From Buchnera aphidicola (Aphis gossypii) (GTDB taxonomy: Bacteria > Pseudomonadota > Gammaproteobacteria > Enterobacterales > Enterobacteriaceae), in the NCBI RefSeq assembly GCF_013394915.1, contig NZ_CP056771.1:310001-374000 (forward strand): DNA of 64,000 nt, in the 5' to 3' direction. A program made the translations under genes and the position numbers. How positions within the stretch are numbered: the stretch's first letter is position 1; each line of letters starts with the position of its first letter. This document shows, piece by piece, positions 52,491 through 63,458 of this stretch. A model generated the notes under the pieces. That model saw only the letters and a program-made list of their open reading frames with translations. It was not told the origin of the DNA and did not search any database.

Positions 52491-53282
52491 TTATTGCCTT
52501 GATAATCTAATGAAATTAGGTTCAAAAAAAATATTACTTCGCCATGGATTAATATCAATACCTCCTCTCCGAGTATATCTTGCATAAACACTGAGTTTTC
52601 GAGGTTTGCATATTTCTTGAATATCGTTAAATATTCTTTCAATGCATTCTTCATGAAATTCATTATGATTACGGAAAGAGACTAAATATTTTAACAGTGC
52701 AGTATGGCTAATTTTTTGACCATTATAAATAATATTAATTGATGCCCAATCAGGTTGATTGGTTATTGGACAATTTGATTTAAATAAATTACTATATAAA
52801 GATTCAATAACTAATTCTTTTTTTTTAGAAGAATTTTTAAGTAATAATTTATTGTAATTATATGATGTTATTGAAATATTTTTATTATCTATGCAAGTTC
52901 CAGAAAATTTAGATATACCTATTTTCTCAATTTCATGTAAATCAAAGAATTTTACTGAAACTTCTCCTAACACACATTTATTCAAATCAGATATAAATGT
53001 TTTTATTAAATTAGTACTATTTTTAAATTTAATTTGATTAAAACTATTTATATAAATTTTTAAACTTTTGGATTCAACGATATTTTCAGTTGTACTATTA
53101 AATTCTATTTTAGCAATAGCAACTTGTGGTACTCCATGTAAATTTAACCAAGATATTTCATATAACGTCCAAATATCTTTACCTATAAATGGAAGATTTA
53201 TATGATTTATTTTGATTTTTATACGATGCTTTTTTCTCGGTATGCTTTTTAATAAATAAAATTGGTTTGTTTTAACAATCAT
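52491..53282 (-). CDS. queF: NADPH-dependent 7-cyano-7-deazaguanine reductase (QueF)
   Basis: Reduces preQ0 to preQ1 in queuosine synthesis. It is the long, two-tunnel-fold (YqcD) form: the N-terminal half has the QueF motif ESKSLKIYINSFNQ near residues 71-84. The C-terminal half has the catalytic cysteine and aspartate in SNCPITNQPDWAS near 175-187, NEFHEECIERIF, and the nearly invariant YARYTRRGGIDINPWRSN. It has 263 residues (E. coli 282). It is 99 bp downstream of fldA on the same strand. No other queuosine gene is in the window. Confidence 0.95.
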   Translation of the reverse strand: MIVKTNQFYLLKSIPRKKHRIKIKINHINLPFIGKDIWTLYEISWLNLHGVPQVAIAKIEFNSTTENIVESKSLKIYINSFNQIKFKNSTNLIKTFISDLNKCVLGEVSVKFFDLHEIEKIGISKFSGTCIDNKNISITSYNYNKLLLKNSSKKKELVIESLYSNLFKSNCPITNQPDWASINIIYNGQKISHTALLKYLVSFRNHNEFHEECIERIFNDIQEICKPRKLSVYARYTRRGGIDINPWRSNIFFEPNFIRLSRQ

Positions 53283-53381
53283 ATTATTTCTTTTTTAATT
53301 TCTTTTAAATAAGAGAAAACTCATGAATACATTTATATTTCTTGAAAAATAAATTATTTATAATAAAATTTTGTAAAATTT

Positions 53382-53891
53382 TTAACAAAATTCAAAAATA
53401 ATTTTTTCTATCCATTTTTTAACACGATATTTTGTTTGATCTGATTGACGATCTTCATCTAAAACAAGTCCCATAAAATAATCTTTGTTTAATAAGGATT
53501 TCGAAGAATCAAAATTATAACCTTTTGTTGGCCATTGACCAATTATTTTTGCTTTATTTTTTTTAATAATTCTGTATATTACACTGAGTGCATCACAAAA
53601 ATATTCACTATAATCTTCTTGATCACCACATCCAAAGAGAGCAACAGTTTTTTTTGAAAAATTTACTTTTTTTAAAATAGGTAAAAAATCATCCCAGTCA
53701 CATTGCACTTCACCATAATACCAAGTTGGAATACCAAATATTAAGTTATTGAAATTTTCTATATCTTTTTTAGAAGTGCTGCTGATATCATGTAAAATAG
53801 ATTTATTTTTTCCAATTTTTTTTTGAATAATTTTTGCTATTTTTTCTGTATTTCCGGTGTCGCTTCCAAAAAAAATACCTATTTTTTCCAT
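53382..53891 (-). CDS. fldA: Flavodoxin I
   Basis: FMN electron carrier. The phosphate-binding loop [13 protein letters not shown] is at residues 8-20. FMN-flanking aromatic loops are [15 protein letters not shown] and [16 protein letters not shown]. It has 169 residues (E. coli 176). It probably donates electrons to BioB, LipA, RlmN and IspG, all encoded in this window; the E. coli neighbour fur is absent. Confidence 0.96.
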   Translation of the reverse strand: MEKIGIFFGSDTGNTEKIAKIIQKKIGKNKSILHDISSTSKKDIENFNNLIFGIPTWYYGEVQCDWDDFLPILKKVNFSKKTVALFGCGDQEDYSEYFCDALSVIYRIIKKNKAKIIGQWPTKGYNFDSSKSLLNKDYFMGLVLDEDRQSDQTKYRVKKWIEKIIFEFC

Positions 53892-54180
53892 ATTTTTTCC
53901 TATTTTATTAAAATCAATTTTTTAGAATAAATTCTTTATCAATTAAATTTTACTTTAAAAAATAAATTAAAAATAATTTTACAAGTTTAAACAACTAAAT
54001 ATATTTAATTTACAAAATTTTTTATAATTTATTTTTATTTCACTTATAATAGATAAACATTTTAAAAATATTTTTTATTTTTAATTTATTGTAAATTTTT
54101 TATTCAAAAAGTTAACTAAAATTTTGAATAAAAATATAATATGTAATTTTTATAAATGTCAAAACTTTAAAGTTAAAATA

Positions 54181-55605
54181 ATGAATAAAAATTTAATATG
54201 GTTTCGTAATGATCTTCGTATACATGATAATACAGCTTTATATCATGCGTGTTTATCTGAAACAAATAAAGTAATAGGTTTATTTATTTTTACCTCAAAA
54301 CAATGGAGCCAACATTATGTGTCTACAAAAAAAATATCTTTTCTTTATCAAAATTTAAAGTCTTTAAAAGACGAACTATTAAAATTAAACATTAATTTAT
54401 ATCATCATGAATGCACTGATTTCTTAAATTCTATAGAATATTTATCTTATTTCTGTCAAGTAAATAAAATTAATCACGTGTTTTATAATTACCAATATGA
54501 GATTAATGAAAGAAATAGGGATTCTTTAATGAAACACGAATTAGCTAAGCAAGGTATTCTTTTAGAAGGCTTTCATGATAGCATTTTAATTAACCCTAAT
54601 AAAATAAAAAATAAAAATAATCAGCCTTATAAAAAATTTTATTTTTTTAAAAAACAAGCAATAGATTATCTATCTAAAAATACCCCTATTTGCTTTTCTT
54701 TACCTAAAAAACGAATTTATCATCAATATGATACGATGCCAATTTGTTTGAATCAAAATGATAATATAAATTTTGATAAAAATTTATTTCCTATTGGGGA
54801 AAAAGAGGCTATCAATAGAATCAAAGATTTTTGTAATAATAAAATTAAACATTATTTTTCAACAAGAAACTTTCCATATTTGAATAGTACTAGTATGTTA
54901 TCCCCTTATTTATCTTTAGGAATAATATCGATAAGATATTGTTTAAAGATATTTTTAACGAAATATAAACATAAACCATTATCTATAACACTTAATTCAT
55001 CTTGGATAAATGAAATAATATGGCGTGAATTTTATTATCATTTATTAATTAATTTTCCTATATTAAGTAAATCTCAATCATTATTAAAATGGGAGAAAAA
55101 AATTAACTGGGAAAATAATATAAATTATTTTCATGCTTGGAAAGATGGACGAACAGGATTTCCTATAATCGATGCTGCTATGAATCAATTAAATAAAACA
55201 GGATGGATGCATAATAGATTGAGAATGATCACGTCTAGTTTTTTAGTAAAAAATCTTTTAATTGATTGGAGAGAAGGTGAAAAATATTTTATGTCTCGTT
55301 TAATTGATGGAGATTATGCATTAAATAACGGGGGCTGGCAATGGTCTGCATCAATTGGTAGTGATACAACAAGTTACATACGTGTTTTTAATCCATTACG
55401 TCAATCTAAAATATTCGATAAATCAGGATTTTTTACAAAAAAATATTTACCTGAATTAAAAATGGTACCAAATAATTATATTCATCACCCATATGAATGG
55501 ATAGTTAAAAATAATTGTAAAATAAATTACCCAAAGCCAATTATAAACCATGAACATAGTACAAAAAAATTTTTATTGGCTTACAAACAAGCTCAGTTAT
55601 TATAA
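54181..55605 (+). CDS. phrB: Deoxyribodipyrimidine photolyase
   Basis: Light-dependent repair of cyclobutane pyrimidine dimers. It has an N-terminal photolyase domain (LIWFRNDLRIHDNTAL from residue 5) for the antenna cofactor, and a C-terminal FAD domain with the typical segments WINEIIWREFYYHLL, TGWMHNRLRMITSSFLVK, and RLIDGDYALNNGGWQW. The frame is open from TTG 54124, but ATG 54181 aligns with E. coli PhrB and gives 474 residues (472). It lies upstream of ybgI as a compact pair. Confidence 0.95.
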   Translation: MNKNLIWFRNDLRIHDNTALYHACLSETNKVIGLFIFTSKQWSQHYVSTKKISFLYQNLKSLKDELLKLNINLYHHECTDFLNSIEYLSYFCQVNKINHVFYNYQYEINERNRDSLMKHELAKQGILLEGFHDSILINPNKIKNKNNQPYKKFYFFKKQAIDYLSKNTPICFSLPKKRIYHQYDTMPICLNQNDNINFDKNLFPIGEKEAINRIKDFCNNKIKHYFSTRNFPYLNSTSMLSPYLSLGIISIRYCLKIFLTKYKHKPLSITLNSSWINEIIWREFYYHLLINFPILSKSQSLLKWEKKINWENNINYFHAWKDGRTGFPIIDAAMNQLNKTGWMHNRLRMITSSFLVKNLLIDWREGEKYFMSRLIDGDYALNNGGWQWSASIGSDTTSYIRVFNPLRQSKIFDKSGFFTKKYLPELKMVPNNYIHHPYEWIVKNNCKINYPKPIINHEHSTKKFLLAYKQAQLL

Positions 55606-55621
55606 AAAAAGATTAAATTAC

Positions 55622-56365
55622 ATGGAAAATTTTATTTTAGAAAAAATTATTAATAAAAAATTATTTAACAATTTTAACAAAGATATTGTATATAATGGAT
55701 TGCAAATAGAAGGCGAAAAAATAGTTAGGAAAATTATTACAGGAGTTAGTATATGTCAGGATTTATTAAATTCAGCTTTATATCATAAAGCTAATGCTAT
55801 TATTGTTCACCATGGATGTTTCTGGGATAAAAAGATCAAATATATCCATGGCATACAAAGAAATAGATTGAAAACTATACTTAGTCACAACATTAACTTA
55901 TATAGCTGGCATTTACCATTAGATATTCATCCAGAATTAGGCAATAATGCACAAATTGCCAAAAAATTAAATATTTTTATTCAAGGTGAAATCCTGCCTT
56001 ATGTTTTATGGGGTATTTTAGAACATAAAATAAATAGTTTAGATTTTGTAAAAAAAATAGAAAAAATTTTTAAAAAAACACCCATACATTTTCATCAAAA
56101 TGCTCCAAATTATATTCATCGCATAGCTTGGTGTAGTGGAAAGGGGCAGAGTTTTATTCAACAAGCATATAAATTTGGAATTGATGCTTTTTTAACAGGG
56201 GAAGTTTCTGAGGAAACAATATATATTGCTAAAGAGCTTGGAATTCACATTTTTGCGCTTGGACACTACTGTAGTGAAAAATATGGAATTCAATCTTTAG
56301 GAAATTGGTTAAACAAAAAATATAATTTAGATGTTATTTTTATCGATATTTATAATCCTGCATAA
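55622..56365 (+). CDS. ybgI: Nif3-like dinuclear metal protein YbgI
   Basis: DUF34/NIF3-family protein with a dinuclear metal site; it has been proposed to act as a GTP cyclohydrolase-like or hydrolase enzyme, but its role is unsettled. Metal motifs are IIVHHGCFW near residues 62-70, SWHLPLDIHPELGNN near 97, and the late FLTGEVSEET and GHYCSEKYG. ATG 55622 is preferred over 55550 because E. coli homology starts there; 247 residues equal the E. coli length. Confidence 0.93.
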   Translation: MENFILEKIINKKLFNNFNKDIVYNGLQIEGEKIVRKIITGVSICQDLLNSALYHKANAIIVHHGCFWDKKIKYIHGIQRNRLKTILSHNINLYSWHLPLDIHPELGNNAQIAKKLNIFIQGEILPYVLWGILEHKINSLDFVKKIEKIFKKTPIHFHQNAPNYIHRIAWCSGKGQSFIQQAYKFGIDAFLTGEVSEETIYIAKELGIHIFALGHYCSEKYGIQSLGNWLNKKYNLDVIFIDIYNPA

Positions 56366-56423
56366 TTGCTAAAAATATTATTTAAATTAAAAAACAATTT
56401 ATTCAAATTTTAAATGAAACATT

Positions 56424-59198
56424 ATGAACGAAAACATGCTAAAAAAATTTCTTGATTCTTCTTGGTTATCTTCTGATAATGGAAAATATATTGAGTTTAT
56501 ATATCAAGAATTTTTAAAAAATCCATCATCTATTGATGCTACATGGAAAAAAAAATTTATAAATTTATCCATTGATGTTGAAAATACTCTAAATAATAAT
56601 CATTTTTCTAGTTCAGTTGTTGATAAAAAGGAAAATTTCAAAAAATTCAGTAAAAAAAATAATAATCAATTAGATGATAAAATTAATCAAATGATTAATT
56701 TCTTTAGAAAAAAAGGTTATAAAAAATCTTTAATAGATCCTCTTCAATTAGAAAAACAAAAAAAATATCCATATTTAGAACTTTCATTTTATCAATTGAA
56801 TAAAGATGAATTAGAACAAACAATAGAAATTAATTTTCAAAAAAACCCTCGATATAAAATCAAAGTAATAGATTTATATAATCAATTAAATAACAAATAC
56901 TGTAGTTCTGTTGGTTTTGAATACATGTATATTGATAATATATATCAAAAACAGTGGATCACAGAATATATAGAATTATATTTTAAGGAAAATTTAACTT
57001 CAAAACAAAAAAAAATACAATTTTTAAAAGAAATAATTTACGCAGAAACTTTAGAAAAATATTTAGGAAAAAAATTTTCCGGTACAAAACGATTCTCTTT
57101 AGAGGGGGCAGAAACACTTATTACGATTTTGCATGAAGTAATACGTTATTCAAAAAATAATAATATTTTAGATATTATTATTGGTATGGCTCATAGAGGT
57201 AGATTAAATGTATTAGTAAATGTATTAAATAAAAATCCTAAAGTATTATTTGATGAGTTTTCTGGTAATAATATATCTACAAAATATAGTGGAGATGTGA
57301 AATATCATATAGGAGGATGCGCACAAATAAGAAATAAAAATCAAGTAATTAATATAAAATTAGAATATAATCCATCACATTTAGAGATAATTAATCCTGT
57401 CATTCTTGGTTTAACAAGATCTTCTATAGATAAATCAATGTATTTAAATGATCAAGTTTTATCTATTAACATTCACGGAGATGCTTCAATTATTGGTCAA
57501 GGTGTTGTACAAGAAACATTAAACATGTCTCAAACTGAAGGTTATACAGTTGGTGGAACAGTTCATATTATAATTAATAACCAAATTGGTTTTACTACCT
57601 CAAATCCTAAATATCTTCGATCTAGTAAATACTGCACTGATATTGGTAAAATAATTCAAGCACCTATTTTTCATATAAATTCTGACGATATAGAATCTGC
57701 TATTTTTGCTGTGCAGTTAGCTTTAGATTTTAAAAAAAAATTTAATAAAGATGTTTTTATAGATTTAGTTTGTTATAGAAGGCACGGTCATAATGAAGTA
57801 GATGATCCTTCTGTAACTCAGCCGATTATGTATAAGAAAATTCAAAACCATCCTACTACAAAAAAAATATATTCTGATTTATTGATAAATCAAAAAATAA
57901 TTACACAAGATCAGATTGATAAAATAGTAGACGAATATTCTAGTAAGTTAATTAAAGGAAAATCAATTTTTTGTCATAAGGAATATATAGATTTTCAATA
58001 TAAAAATTTAGATTATTTTAAAACAAAAAAAAGTTTAAAAAAATTAAATCTGAAAGATATTCAAAAATTATTATATCGCATAAATACTATTCCTCCATTC
58101 ATTAAAATGCATCGACGAGTAAAAAAAATTTATCAAGATAGAATTGAAATGTCCGAGGGAAGAAAATTATTTGACTGGGGTGCGGCAGAATCCTTAGCAT
58201 ATGCAACGATACTAAACGAAGGTGTTTCATGTCGTCTTTCAGGAGAAGATATTAGAAGAGGCACATTTTTCCATCGACATGCTTGCATTCACGACCAAAA
58301 TAATGGGTCTATTTATATACCATTACAACATATTAAAAATGATCAAGGTAAATTTGAAATTTGGGACTCTGTTTTATCAGAAGAAGCAGTGTTAGCTTTT
58401 GAATATGGATATTCTTTATATCCTTCAAATGATTTAACTATTTGGGAAGCGCAATTTGGCGATTTTGTTAATGGAGCTCAAGTAGTTATTGATCAATTTA
58501 TTAGTTCTAGTGAACAAAAATGGAATAAGTTGTCTAATTTAATTATTTTTTTACCTCATGGTTATGAAGGGCAAGGTCCGGAGCATTCATCAGGTAGAAT
58601 TGAAAGGTTCCTTCAACTTTGCGCACAAAGTAATATGCAAATTTGTATTCCTACCTCATCTTCACAAATATTTCATTTATTAAGAAGACAAATTATAAAA
58701 AATATCTATAAGCCATTAATTATTTTTACTCCTAAATCTCTTCTGCGATATCCAGCGGCTTTTTCTTCTTTAGAAAATTTAATTAATGATGATTTTATAA
58801 CAGTAATAGATGAACTTAGTAATAATTTACAACAGATTAAACGTGTTATTTTTTGTTCTGGAAAAATATATTACGATCTTCTAGAATACAGAAATAAAAA
58901 TAACATTATAAATGTTGTTATAATTCGAATTGAACAATTATACCCATTCCCAATTATTGAACTATCAAATATATTAAAAAAATATTTTTATATTAAAGAT
59001 TTTATTTGGTGTCAAGAAGAACCCTGCAACCAAGGAGCATGGTTTTATATAAAAAATTATTTGCACGATGTTTTACCGCATTCTTCAAACTTAAATTACA
59101 TCGGTCGTTTATCCTCTGCATCTCCTGCAGTAGGTCATATTTCTCTACATAAAAAGGAACAAGGACAGTTAATACACAACGCATTTCATTTCTCATAA
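56424..59198 (+). CDS. sucA: 2-oxoglutarate dehydrogenase E1 component
   Basis: Thiamine-diphosphate-dependent decarboxylase of the 2-oxoglutarate dehydrogenase complex. The N-terminus ([20 protein letters not shown]) is the E2-binding helix region. [15 protein letters not shown] near residue 252 has an active-site histidine, and the thiamine-binding part ([16 protein letters not shown]) and the C-terminal transketolase-like part ([20 protein letters not shown]) are intact. It has 924 residues (E. coli 933). It forms an operon with sucB 24 bp downstream. Confidence 0.98.
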   Translation: MNENMLKKFLDSSWLSSDNGKYIEFIYQEFLKNPSSIDATWKKKFINLSIDVENTLNNNHFSSSVVDKKENFKKFSKKNNNQLDDKINQMINFFRKKGYKKSLIDPLQLEKQKKYPYLELSFYQLNKDELEQTIEINFQKNPRYKIKVIDLYNQLNNKYCSSVGFEYMYIDNIYQKQWITEYIELYFKENLTSKQKKIQFLKEIIYAETLEKYLGKKFSGTKRFSLEGAETLITILHEVIRYSKNNNILDIIIGMAHRGRLNVLVNVLNKNPKVLFDEFSGNNISTKYSGDVKYHIGGCAQIRNKNQVINIKLEYNPSHLEIINPVILGLTRSSIDKSMYLNDQVLSINIHGDASIIGQGVVQETLNMSQTEGYTVGGTVHIIINNQIGFTTSNPKYLRSSKYCTDIGKIIQAPIFHINSDDIESAIFAVQLALDFKKKFNKDVFIDLVCYRRHGHNEVDDPSVTQPIMYKKIQNHPTTKKIYSDLLINQKIITQDQIDKIVDEYSSKLIKGKSIFCHKEYIDFQYKNLDYFKTKKSLKKLNLKDIQKLLYRINTIPPFIKMHRRVKKIYQDRIEMSEGRKLFDWGAAESLAYATILNEGVSCRLSGEDIRRGTFFHRHACIHDQNNGSIYIPLQHIKNDQGKFEIWDSVLSEEAVLAFEYGYSLYPSNDLTIWEAQFGDFVNGAQVVIDQFISSSEQKWNKLSNLIIFLPHGYEGQGPEHSSGRIERFLQLCAQSNMQICIPTSSSQIFHLLRRQIIKNIYKPLIIFTPKSLLRYPAAFSSLENLINDDFITVIDELSNNLQQIKRVIFCSGKIYYDLLEYRNKNNIINVVIIRIEQLYPFPIIELSNILKKYFYIKDFIWCQEEPCNQGAWFYIKNYLHDVLPHSSNLNYIGRLSSASPAVGHISLHKKEQGQLIHNAFHFS

Positions 59199-59222
59199 AA
59201 ATATAAATAATAGGACTAAAAA

Positions 59223-60434
59223 ATGAATATAATTAATATTCTTGTTCCAGATCTACCAGATTCTGTAAGCGATGCAGTAATAGTCAAATGGCATAAAAAA
59301 GTCGGAGAAAAAGTATATTGTGATGAAAATATAGTTGATATTGAAACAGATAAAATAATGTTGGAAATATCTTCTCCATGCGACGGGATATTAAGCGTTA
59401 TTTTAGAAAAAAAAGGCTCAATTGTTAAATCGGATCAAATAATTGGAAGTATAAATAAATCAAATGATATTGAAAAAAAAAATTTAAATTCAATAACACA
59501 AGAAAAATACACTCCTATAAAAAAAATTGATATTTCTCATGATGATCACATCAATCATAATACAAATAAATTTTTGAATAATTTTTTAACACCTTCTGCG
59601 AGACGTTTTGTCAGAAACAATAATATTGATAAAAATTCAATTATACCTAGCAAATTAAACTATACATTTAGAAAACAAGATATTGAAAAAAATATTGAAA
59701 AAAAATCTAGTTTAAATAACATTTGCGAACAATCAAATAATACATATAGAGTAAAAATGACTCGACTGCGTCAAAAAATAGCTGAAAGACTATTACAAAC
59801 AAAAAATAATACAGCTATGCTTACTACTTTCAACGAAGTAAATATGCAACCAATTATTTCTTTGCGAAGCAAATATAATAAATCTTTTGAGCAAAAATAT
59901 AATGTTCGTCTTGGATTTATGTCTTTTTTTGTAAAAGCAGTAGTAGAATCATTAAAAATTTTTCCAGAAATAAATGCTACTATTGATAAAACAGATATTA
60001 TATTTTACAAAAATTTTGATATTAGTATTGCTGTTTCTACACCAAGAGGTCTAATAACTCCGGTGTTAAGAGATGCTGATACAATGTCAATGGCAGATAT
60101 AGAAAAAAAAATAAAAGAATTTTCTATCAGAAGCCTGGAAAATAAAATAAGCATAGAAGAATTAATAGGAGGAAATTTTACTATAACTAACGGTGGTGTT
60201 TTTGGATCTTTAATTTCTACACCTATAATAAATCCTCCTCAAACTGCTATATTAGGTATGCATGCTATTAAAGAACGCCCAATGGCAGTAGATGGAGAAA
60301 TCAAAATTCTTCCAATGATGTATTTAGCATTATCTTACGATCATCGTTTAATTGATGGAAAAGAAGCTATTAGTTTTTTAAATACTATAAAAAACATATT
60401 GGAAGATTTTAATCGTATTTTGATTAATATTTAA
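59223..60434 (+). CDS. sucB: Dihydrolipoyl succinyltransferase (E2 of 2-oxoglutarate dehydrogenase)
   Basis: Core of the 2-oxoglutarate dehydrogenase complex. The lipoyl domain (1-77) has K44 in [13 protein letters not shown]; then a linker; a peripheral-subunit-binding domain about 123-157 ([18 protein letters not shown]) that lacks the usual glycine-rich GTGxGGR stretch; and a catalytic domain ending [16 protein letters not shown] with the active-site His. It has 403 residues (E. coli 405). The shared E3 subunit (lpd) lies elsewhere. Lipoylation would depend on lipBA. Confidence 0.97.
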   Translation: MNIINILVPDLPDSVSDAVIVKWHKKVGEKVYCDENIVDIETDKIMLEISSPCDGILSVILEKKGSIVKSDQIIGSINKSNDIEKKNLNSITQEKYTPIKKIDISHDDHINHNTNKFLNNFLTPSARRFVRNNNIDKNSIIPSKLNYTFRKQDIEKNIEKKSSLNNICEQSNNTYRVKMTRLRQKIAERLLQTKNNTAMLTTFNEVNMQPIISLRSKYNKSFEQKYNVRLGFMSFFVKAVVESLKIFPEINATIDKTDIIFYKNFDISIAVSTPRGLITPVLRDADTMSMADIEKKIKEFSIRSLENKISIEELIGGNFTITNGGVFGSLISTPIINPPQTAILGMHAIKERPMAVDGEIKILPMMYLALSYDHRLIDGKEAISFLNTIKNILEDFNRILINI

Positions 60435-60467
60435 AAATAAATAAATTTAAATAATTTATATATATAT

Positions 60468-60506
60468 TAAAAGTACAGTATTTATCAATAATAATCTGTA
60501 CTTTTA
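60468..60506 (+). terminator. Hairpin downstream of sucB
   Basis: AAAAGTACAG and CTGTACTTTT (with one more T-A pair outside) form a perfect 11-bp stem around a 17-base loop. It is 34 bp after sucB, where the sucAB transcript should end. The following U-tract is short. Confidence 0.5.
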
Positions 60507-60670
60507 TCAATATGCATATAAATTATATTAAATTTACATATAATTTTTAATATTTTATTATAATAGTTTATGTAAAAATATTTTATTTGAAAGAAATAAT
60601 GACAGAGCGAAAAAAATTGATTAAAATATTTTTATACAACATATATATTACCTATATAGAGAATACAATC

Positions 60671-61360
60671 ATGAATAAAGTAGTATTAATTAGACATGGT
60701 GAAAGTCAATGGAACCAACTAAATAAATTCACTGGATGGCATGATGTAGAACTAAGCGAAAACGGAAAAAATGAAGCTAAAAAAACAGGTTTATTATTAA
60801 AAAAAGAAAAATTTTTTTTTGATTGCTCGCATACTTCTATGCTACGAAGAGCAATATATACATTACAATATATTTTAAAAATATTAAACCAACCTTGGTT
60901 ATCAGTGCGAAAATCATGGCGTTTAAATGAAAGGCACTATGGCGCTTTAGAAGGATTTAATAAAGATGAAATAATTCAGAAATACGGACATGAACAAGTT
61001 GTTTTATGGAGGCGTAGTTTTAATATTAGTCCTCCTCAAATTGATACAAAAGATCAACGATTTCCAGGGCACGATATACGTTACTCTAACATTGATGCAA
61101 ACGAGCTTCCTAAAGGGGAAAGTTTAGAAGCGACTATACAAAGAGTTGTTCCTTATTGGAAAAAATTTATTTACCCACAATTAAAACAAAGAAAAAAAAT
61201 ACTAATTGTAGCACATGGAAACTCACTACGAGCATTAATGCAGTATTTAAATAAAATTGATAGACAAAAAATTATAGAATTAGAAATTCCAACTGCAGTT
61301 CCAATTGTTTTAGAATTCAATGAAAAATACATTCCTACTAAATGGTATTATTTAAAATAA
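60671..61360 (+). CDS. gpmA: 2,3-bisphosphoglycerate-dependent phosphoglycerate mutase
   Basis: Interconverts 3- and 2-phosphoglycerate. The phosphohistidine is in [10 protein letters not shown] near residue 9. [10 protein letters not shown] contains the acid catalyst Glu, and [10 protein letters not shown] carries the second histidine. The frame is open from 60587, but ATG 60671 ([12 protein letters not shown]) aligns with E. coli GpmA; this gives 229 residues, shorter than 250 at the C-terminus. Confidence 0.96.
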   Translation: MNKVVLIRHGESQWNQLNKFTGWHDVELSENGKNEAKKTGLLLKKEKFFFDCSHTSMLRRAIYTLQYILKILNQPWLSVRKSWRLNERHYGALEGFNKDEIIQKYGHEQVVLWRRSFNISPPQIDTKDQRFPGHDIRYSNIDANELPKGESLEATIQRVVPYWKKFIYPQLKQRKKILIVAHGNSLRALMQYLNKIDRQKIIELEIPTAVPIVLEFNEKYIPTKWYYLK

Positions 61361-61608
61361 ATTATTTTAGATATATTTTTCTATTCAGAATCAATATATA
61401 TTAATATTTTATCTCTAATTTAAATAAGAGAAAGTATAATTTTGATAAAATATATGTATTTAAATTATATAATTAGAGTTAGTTAAAATTTTTTATGTTT
61501 GTAATTTTCCATTTCAATATAAAATTAACATGCGATTAACATATAAAAACAAATTTTTATTGCTAAATATAGAAAATAATTTTTTATAGTAGTTAAAACG
61601 AGATTATC

Positions 61609-62571
61609 ATGATTAAAAGAATTGGAGTATTAACCAGTGGTGGCGATGCTCCTGGAATGAATGCCGCAATTAGGGGAGTAGTAAGAACAGCGCTCAGTCA
61701 AAAGTTAGAAGTATTTGGAATTTACGATGGATATCTAGGATTATATCAAAATCGAATGATTAAATTAGATAGATATAGTGTATCGGATATGATTAATAAA
61801 GGCGGAACATTTCTTGGTTCTGCTAGATTTACTGATTTTTGTCACAATCACATAAGAAATATCGCTATCAATAACCTTAGACAAAGAAAAATAGATGCAC
61901 TTGTTGTTATTGGCGGAGACGGATCATATATAGGTGCTCAAAAGCTTACAAAAATGGGTATGCCATGCATTAGTATTCCTGGTACTATAGATAATGATGT
62001 AGCAGGTACTGATTATACCATTGGTTATTTTACTGCTTTAGAAACAGTTGTTGAAGCTATTGATAGATTACGAGATACTTCTTCTTCTCACCAACGAATT
62101 TCTATTGTAGAAGTGATGGGAAGATCTTGTGGTGATTTAACTTTAGCTGCTGCAATTGCAGGTGGATGCGAGTTTATCGTTCTCCCTGAAATTAAATATA
62201 CTAAAGAAGAGCTAGTTTTAGAAATAAAAGCCGGTATTGAAAAAGGCAAAAAGCACGCAATAGTTGCAATTACAGAGTATATATGTGATGTAGAAGATTT
62301 AGCTAAATATATTGAAAATGAAACTCATCGTGAAACTAGAGCTACTATATTGGGTCATATCCAAAGAGGAGGAGCTCCAGTTGCATACGATCGTATACTT
62401 GCTTCTAGGATGGGGGCTTATTCTGTAGAACTTTTGATTCAAGGTTATGAAGGTAAATGTGTCGGTATTCAAAATGAAAAGATGATTTTTAATGATATAA
62501 CAAATGCTCTGAAAAATATGAAACATTCTTTTAAAAAAGATTGGTTAATTACTGCTAAAAAACTTTATTAA
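61609..62571 (+). CDS. pfkA: 6-phosphofructokinase I
   Basis: Commits fructose 6-phosphate to glycolysis with [15 protein letters not shown] at residues 8-19 binds ATP, the GGDGS loop is near 103, the catalytic aspartate is in PGTIDNDV near 127, [10 protein letters not shown] near 169 and LGHIQRGG near 248 are substrate sites. It has 320 residues, as E. coli PfkA, and is highly conserved. A GC-rich terminator follows directly. Confidence 0.98.
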   Translation: MIKRIGVLTSGGDAPGMNAAIRGVVRTALSQKLEVFGIYDGYLGLYQNRMIKLDRYSVSDMINKGGTFLGSARFTDFCHNHIRNIAINNLRQRKIDALVVIGGDGSYIGAQKLTKMGMPCISIPGTIDNDVAGTDYTIGYFTALETVVEAIDRLRDTSSSHQRISIVEVMGRSCGDLTLAAAIAGGCEFIVLPEIKYTKEELVLEIKAGIEKGKKHAIVAITEYICDVEDLAKYIENETHRETRATILGHIQRGGAPVAYDRILASRMGAYSVELLIQGYEGKCVGIQNEKMIFNDITNALKNMKHSFKKDWLITAKKLY

Positions 62572-62580
62572 TATAAAATT

Positions 62581-62603
62581 AGTGCCGGTTTTCCCGGCGC
62601 TTT
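62581..62603 (+). terminator. Intrinsic terminator after pfkA
   Basis: AGTGCCGG and CCGGCGCT form an 8-bp stem (one G-U pair) around a 4-base TTTC-type loop, followed by TTTAAATTTT. It starts 10 bp after the pfkA stop. It is a textbook factor-independent terminator and the most GC-rich short element in this AT-rich intergenic background. Confidence 0.85.
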
Positions 62604-62668
62604 AAATTTTAATTTAATTATTTAATTAAAAAATAATTTTATTATTAAATCGTATAGGTATTTAAGCA

Positions 62669-63457
62669 ATGAATATACGTAGTAAAAAAAATATATTTCA
62701 ACAATGTATTTTTGAGTTTTTAGGAACAGGTTTAATAATATTTTTTGGAACAGGATTTTTAGCTGCGTCAAAACTAACAAATTTTTATTTTAATAAATAT
62801 GAAATAAGTCTTATTTGGGGTTTTGCAGTATCTTTTTCAATTTATTTGAGCATTTCAATATCTGGAGCTCATTTAAATCCAGCTATTACCATTTTTTTTT
62901 GGTTATTTTATAAATTTAATAAACATAAAGTATTTCCATATATTATTTCGCAAATTTCTGGTGCTTTTTTTTTTATAACATTAATATATTATATATATTA
63001 CAAAATATTGATATCATTTGAAAAAAAATATAATATTGTACGAGGAACCCAAGAAAGTCTTCAATTAGCTTCAATTTTTTGTGTTTATCCTCAAAAAAAT
63101 TGCATATTTGTGCGTGAATTTATAATAAATACAATCATTTCGATAATTTTTATTATTATACTCATGAAAATTAATGACAAAAAAATTTTTTTTGTTATTA
63201 AGTCAAAATTTAATCCATGTTTAATAGGAATATTAGTAATGATTATTAATATATCTTTAGGTTCTCAAAATAACATCACTTTAAATCCAGCACATGATTT
63301 AGGCGCTAGAATATTTTTAAGCTTAATAGGATGGGGGAAAGTAGCTTTTACTGGCTCAAGCAATAGTTATTTTCCATATTTTTTAATACCTATAATTTCA
63401 TCTATATTTGGTATAAATTTAGGCGGATGGATATATAAAAAATTTACAAATAATTAA
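62669..63457 (+). CDS. glpF: Glycerol facilitator / aquaglyceroporin
   Basis: Six-helix MIP-family channel with two half-helices. N-terminal FLGTGLIIFFGTGFLAA matches E. coli GlpF. The first NPA motif is in SGAHLNPAITI (70-72), the second in ITLNPAHDLGAR (206-208). It has 262 residues (E. coli 281; the C-terminal tail is shorter). The selectivity filter differs: Trp48 is kept (W50), but Phe200 is Ile203 and the near-universal Arg206 is His209. In E. coli glpF is with glpK; here it stands between pfkA and tpiA. Confidence 0.93.
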   Translation: MNIRSKKNIFQQCIFEFLGTGLIIFFGTGFLAASKLTNFYFNKYEISLIWGFAVSFSIYLSISISGAHLNPAITIFFWLFYKFNKHKVFPYIISQISGAFFFITLIYYIYYKILISFEKKYNIVRGTQESLQLASIFCVYPQKNCIFVREFIINTIISIIFIIILMKINDKKIFFVIKSKFNPCLIGILVMIINISLGSQNNITLNPAHDLGARIFLSLIGWGKVAFTGSSNSYFPYFLIPIISSIFGINLGGWIYKKFTNN

Positions 63458-63458
63458 A

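Noticed and set aside
55550-55621. Longer ybgI start overlapping phrB
   Set aside because: The family starts at ATG 55622, which gives exactly the E. coli length.
60587-60670. Longer gpmA start
   Set aside because: Phosphoglycerate mutase starts directly before the LIRHGES motif; ATG 60671 fits.
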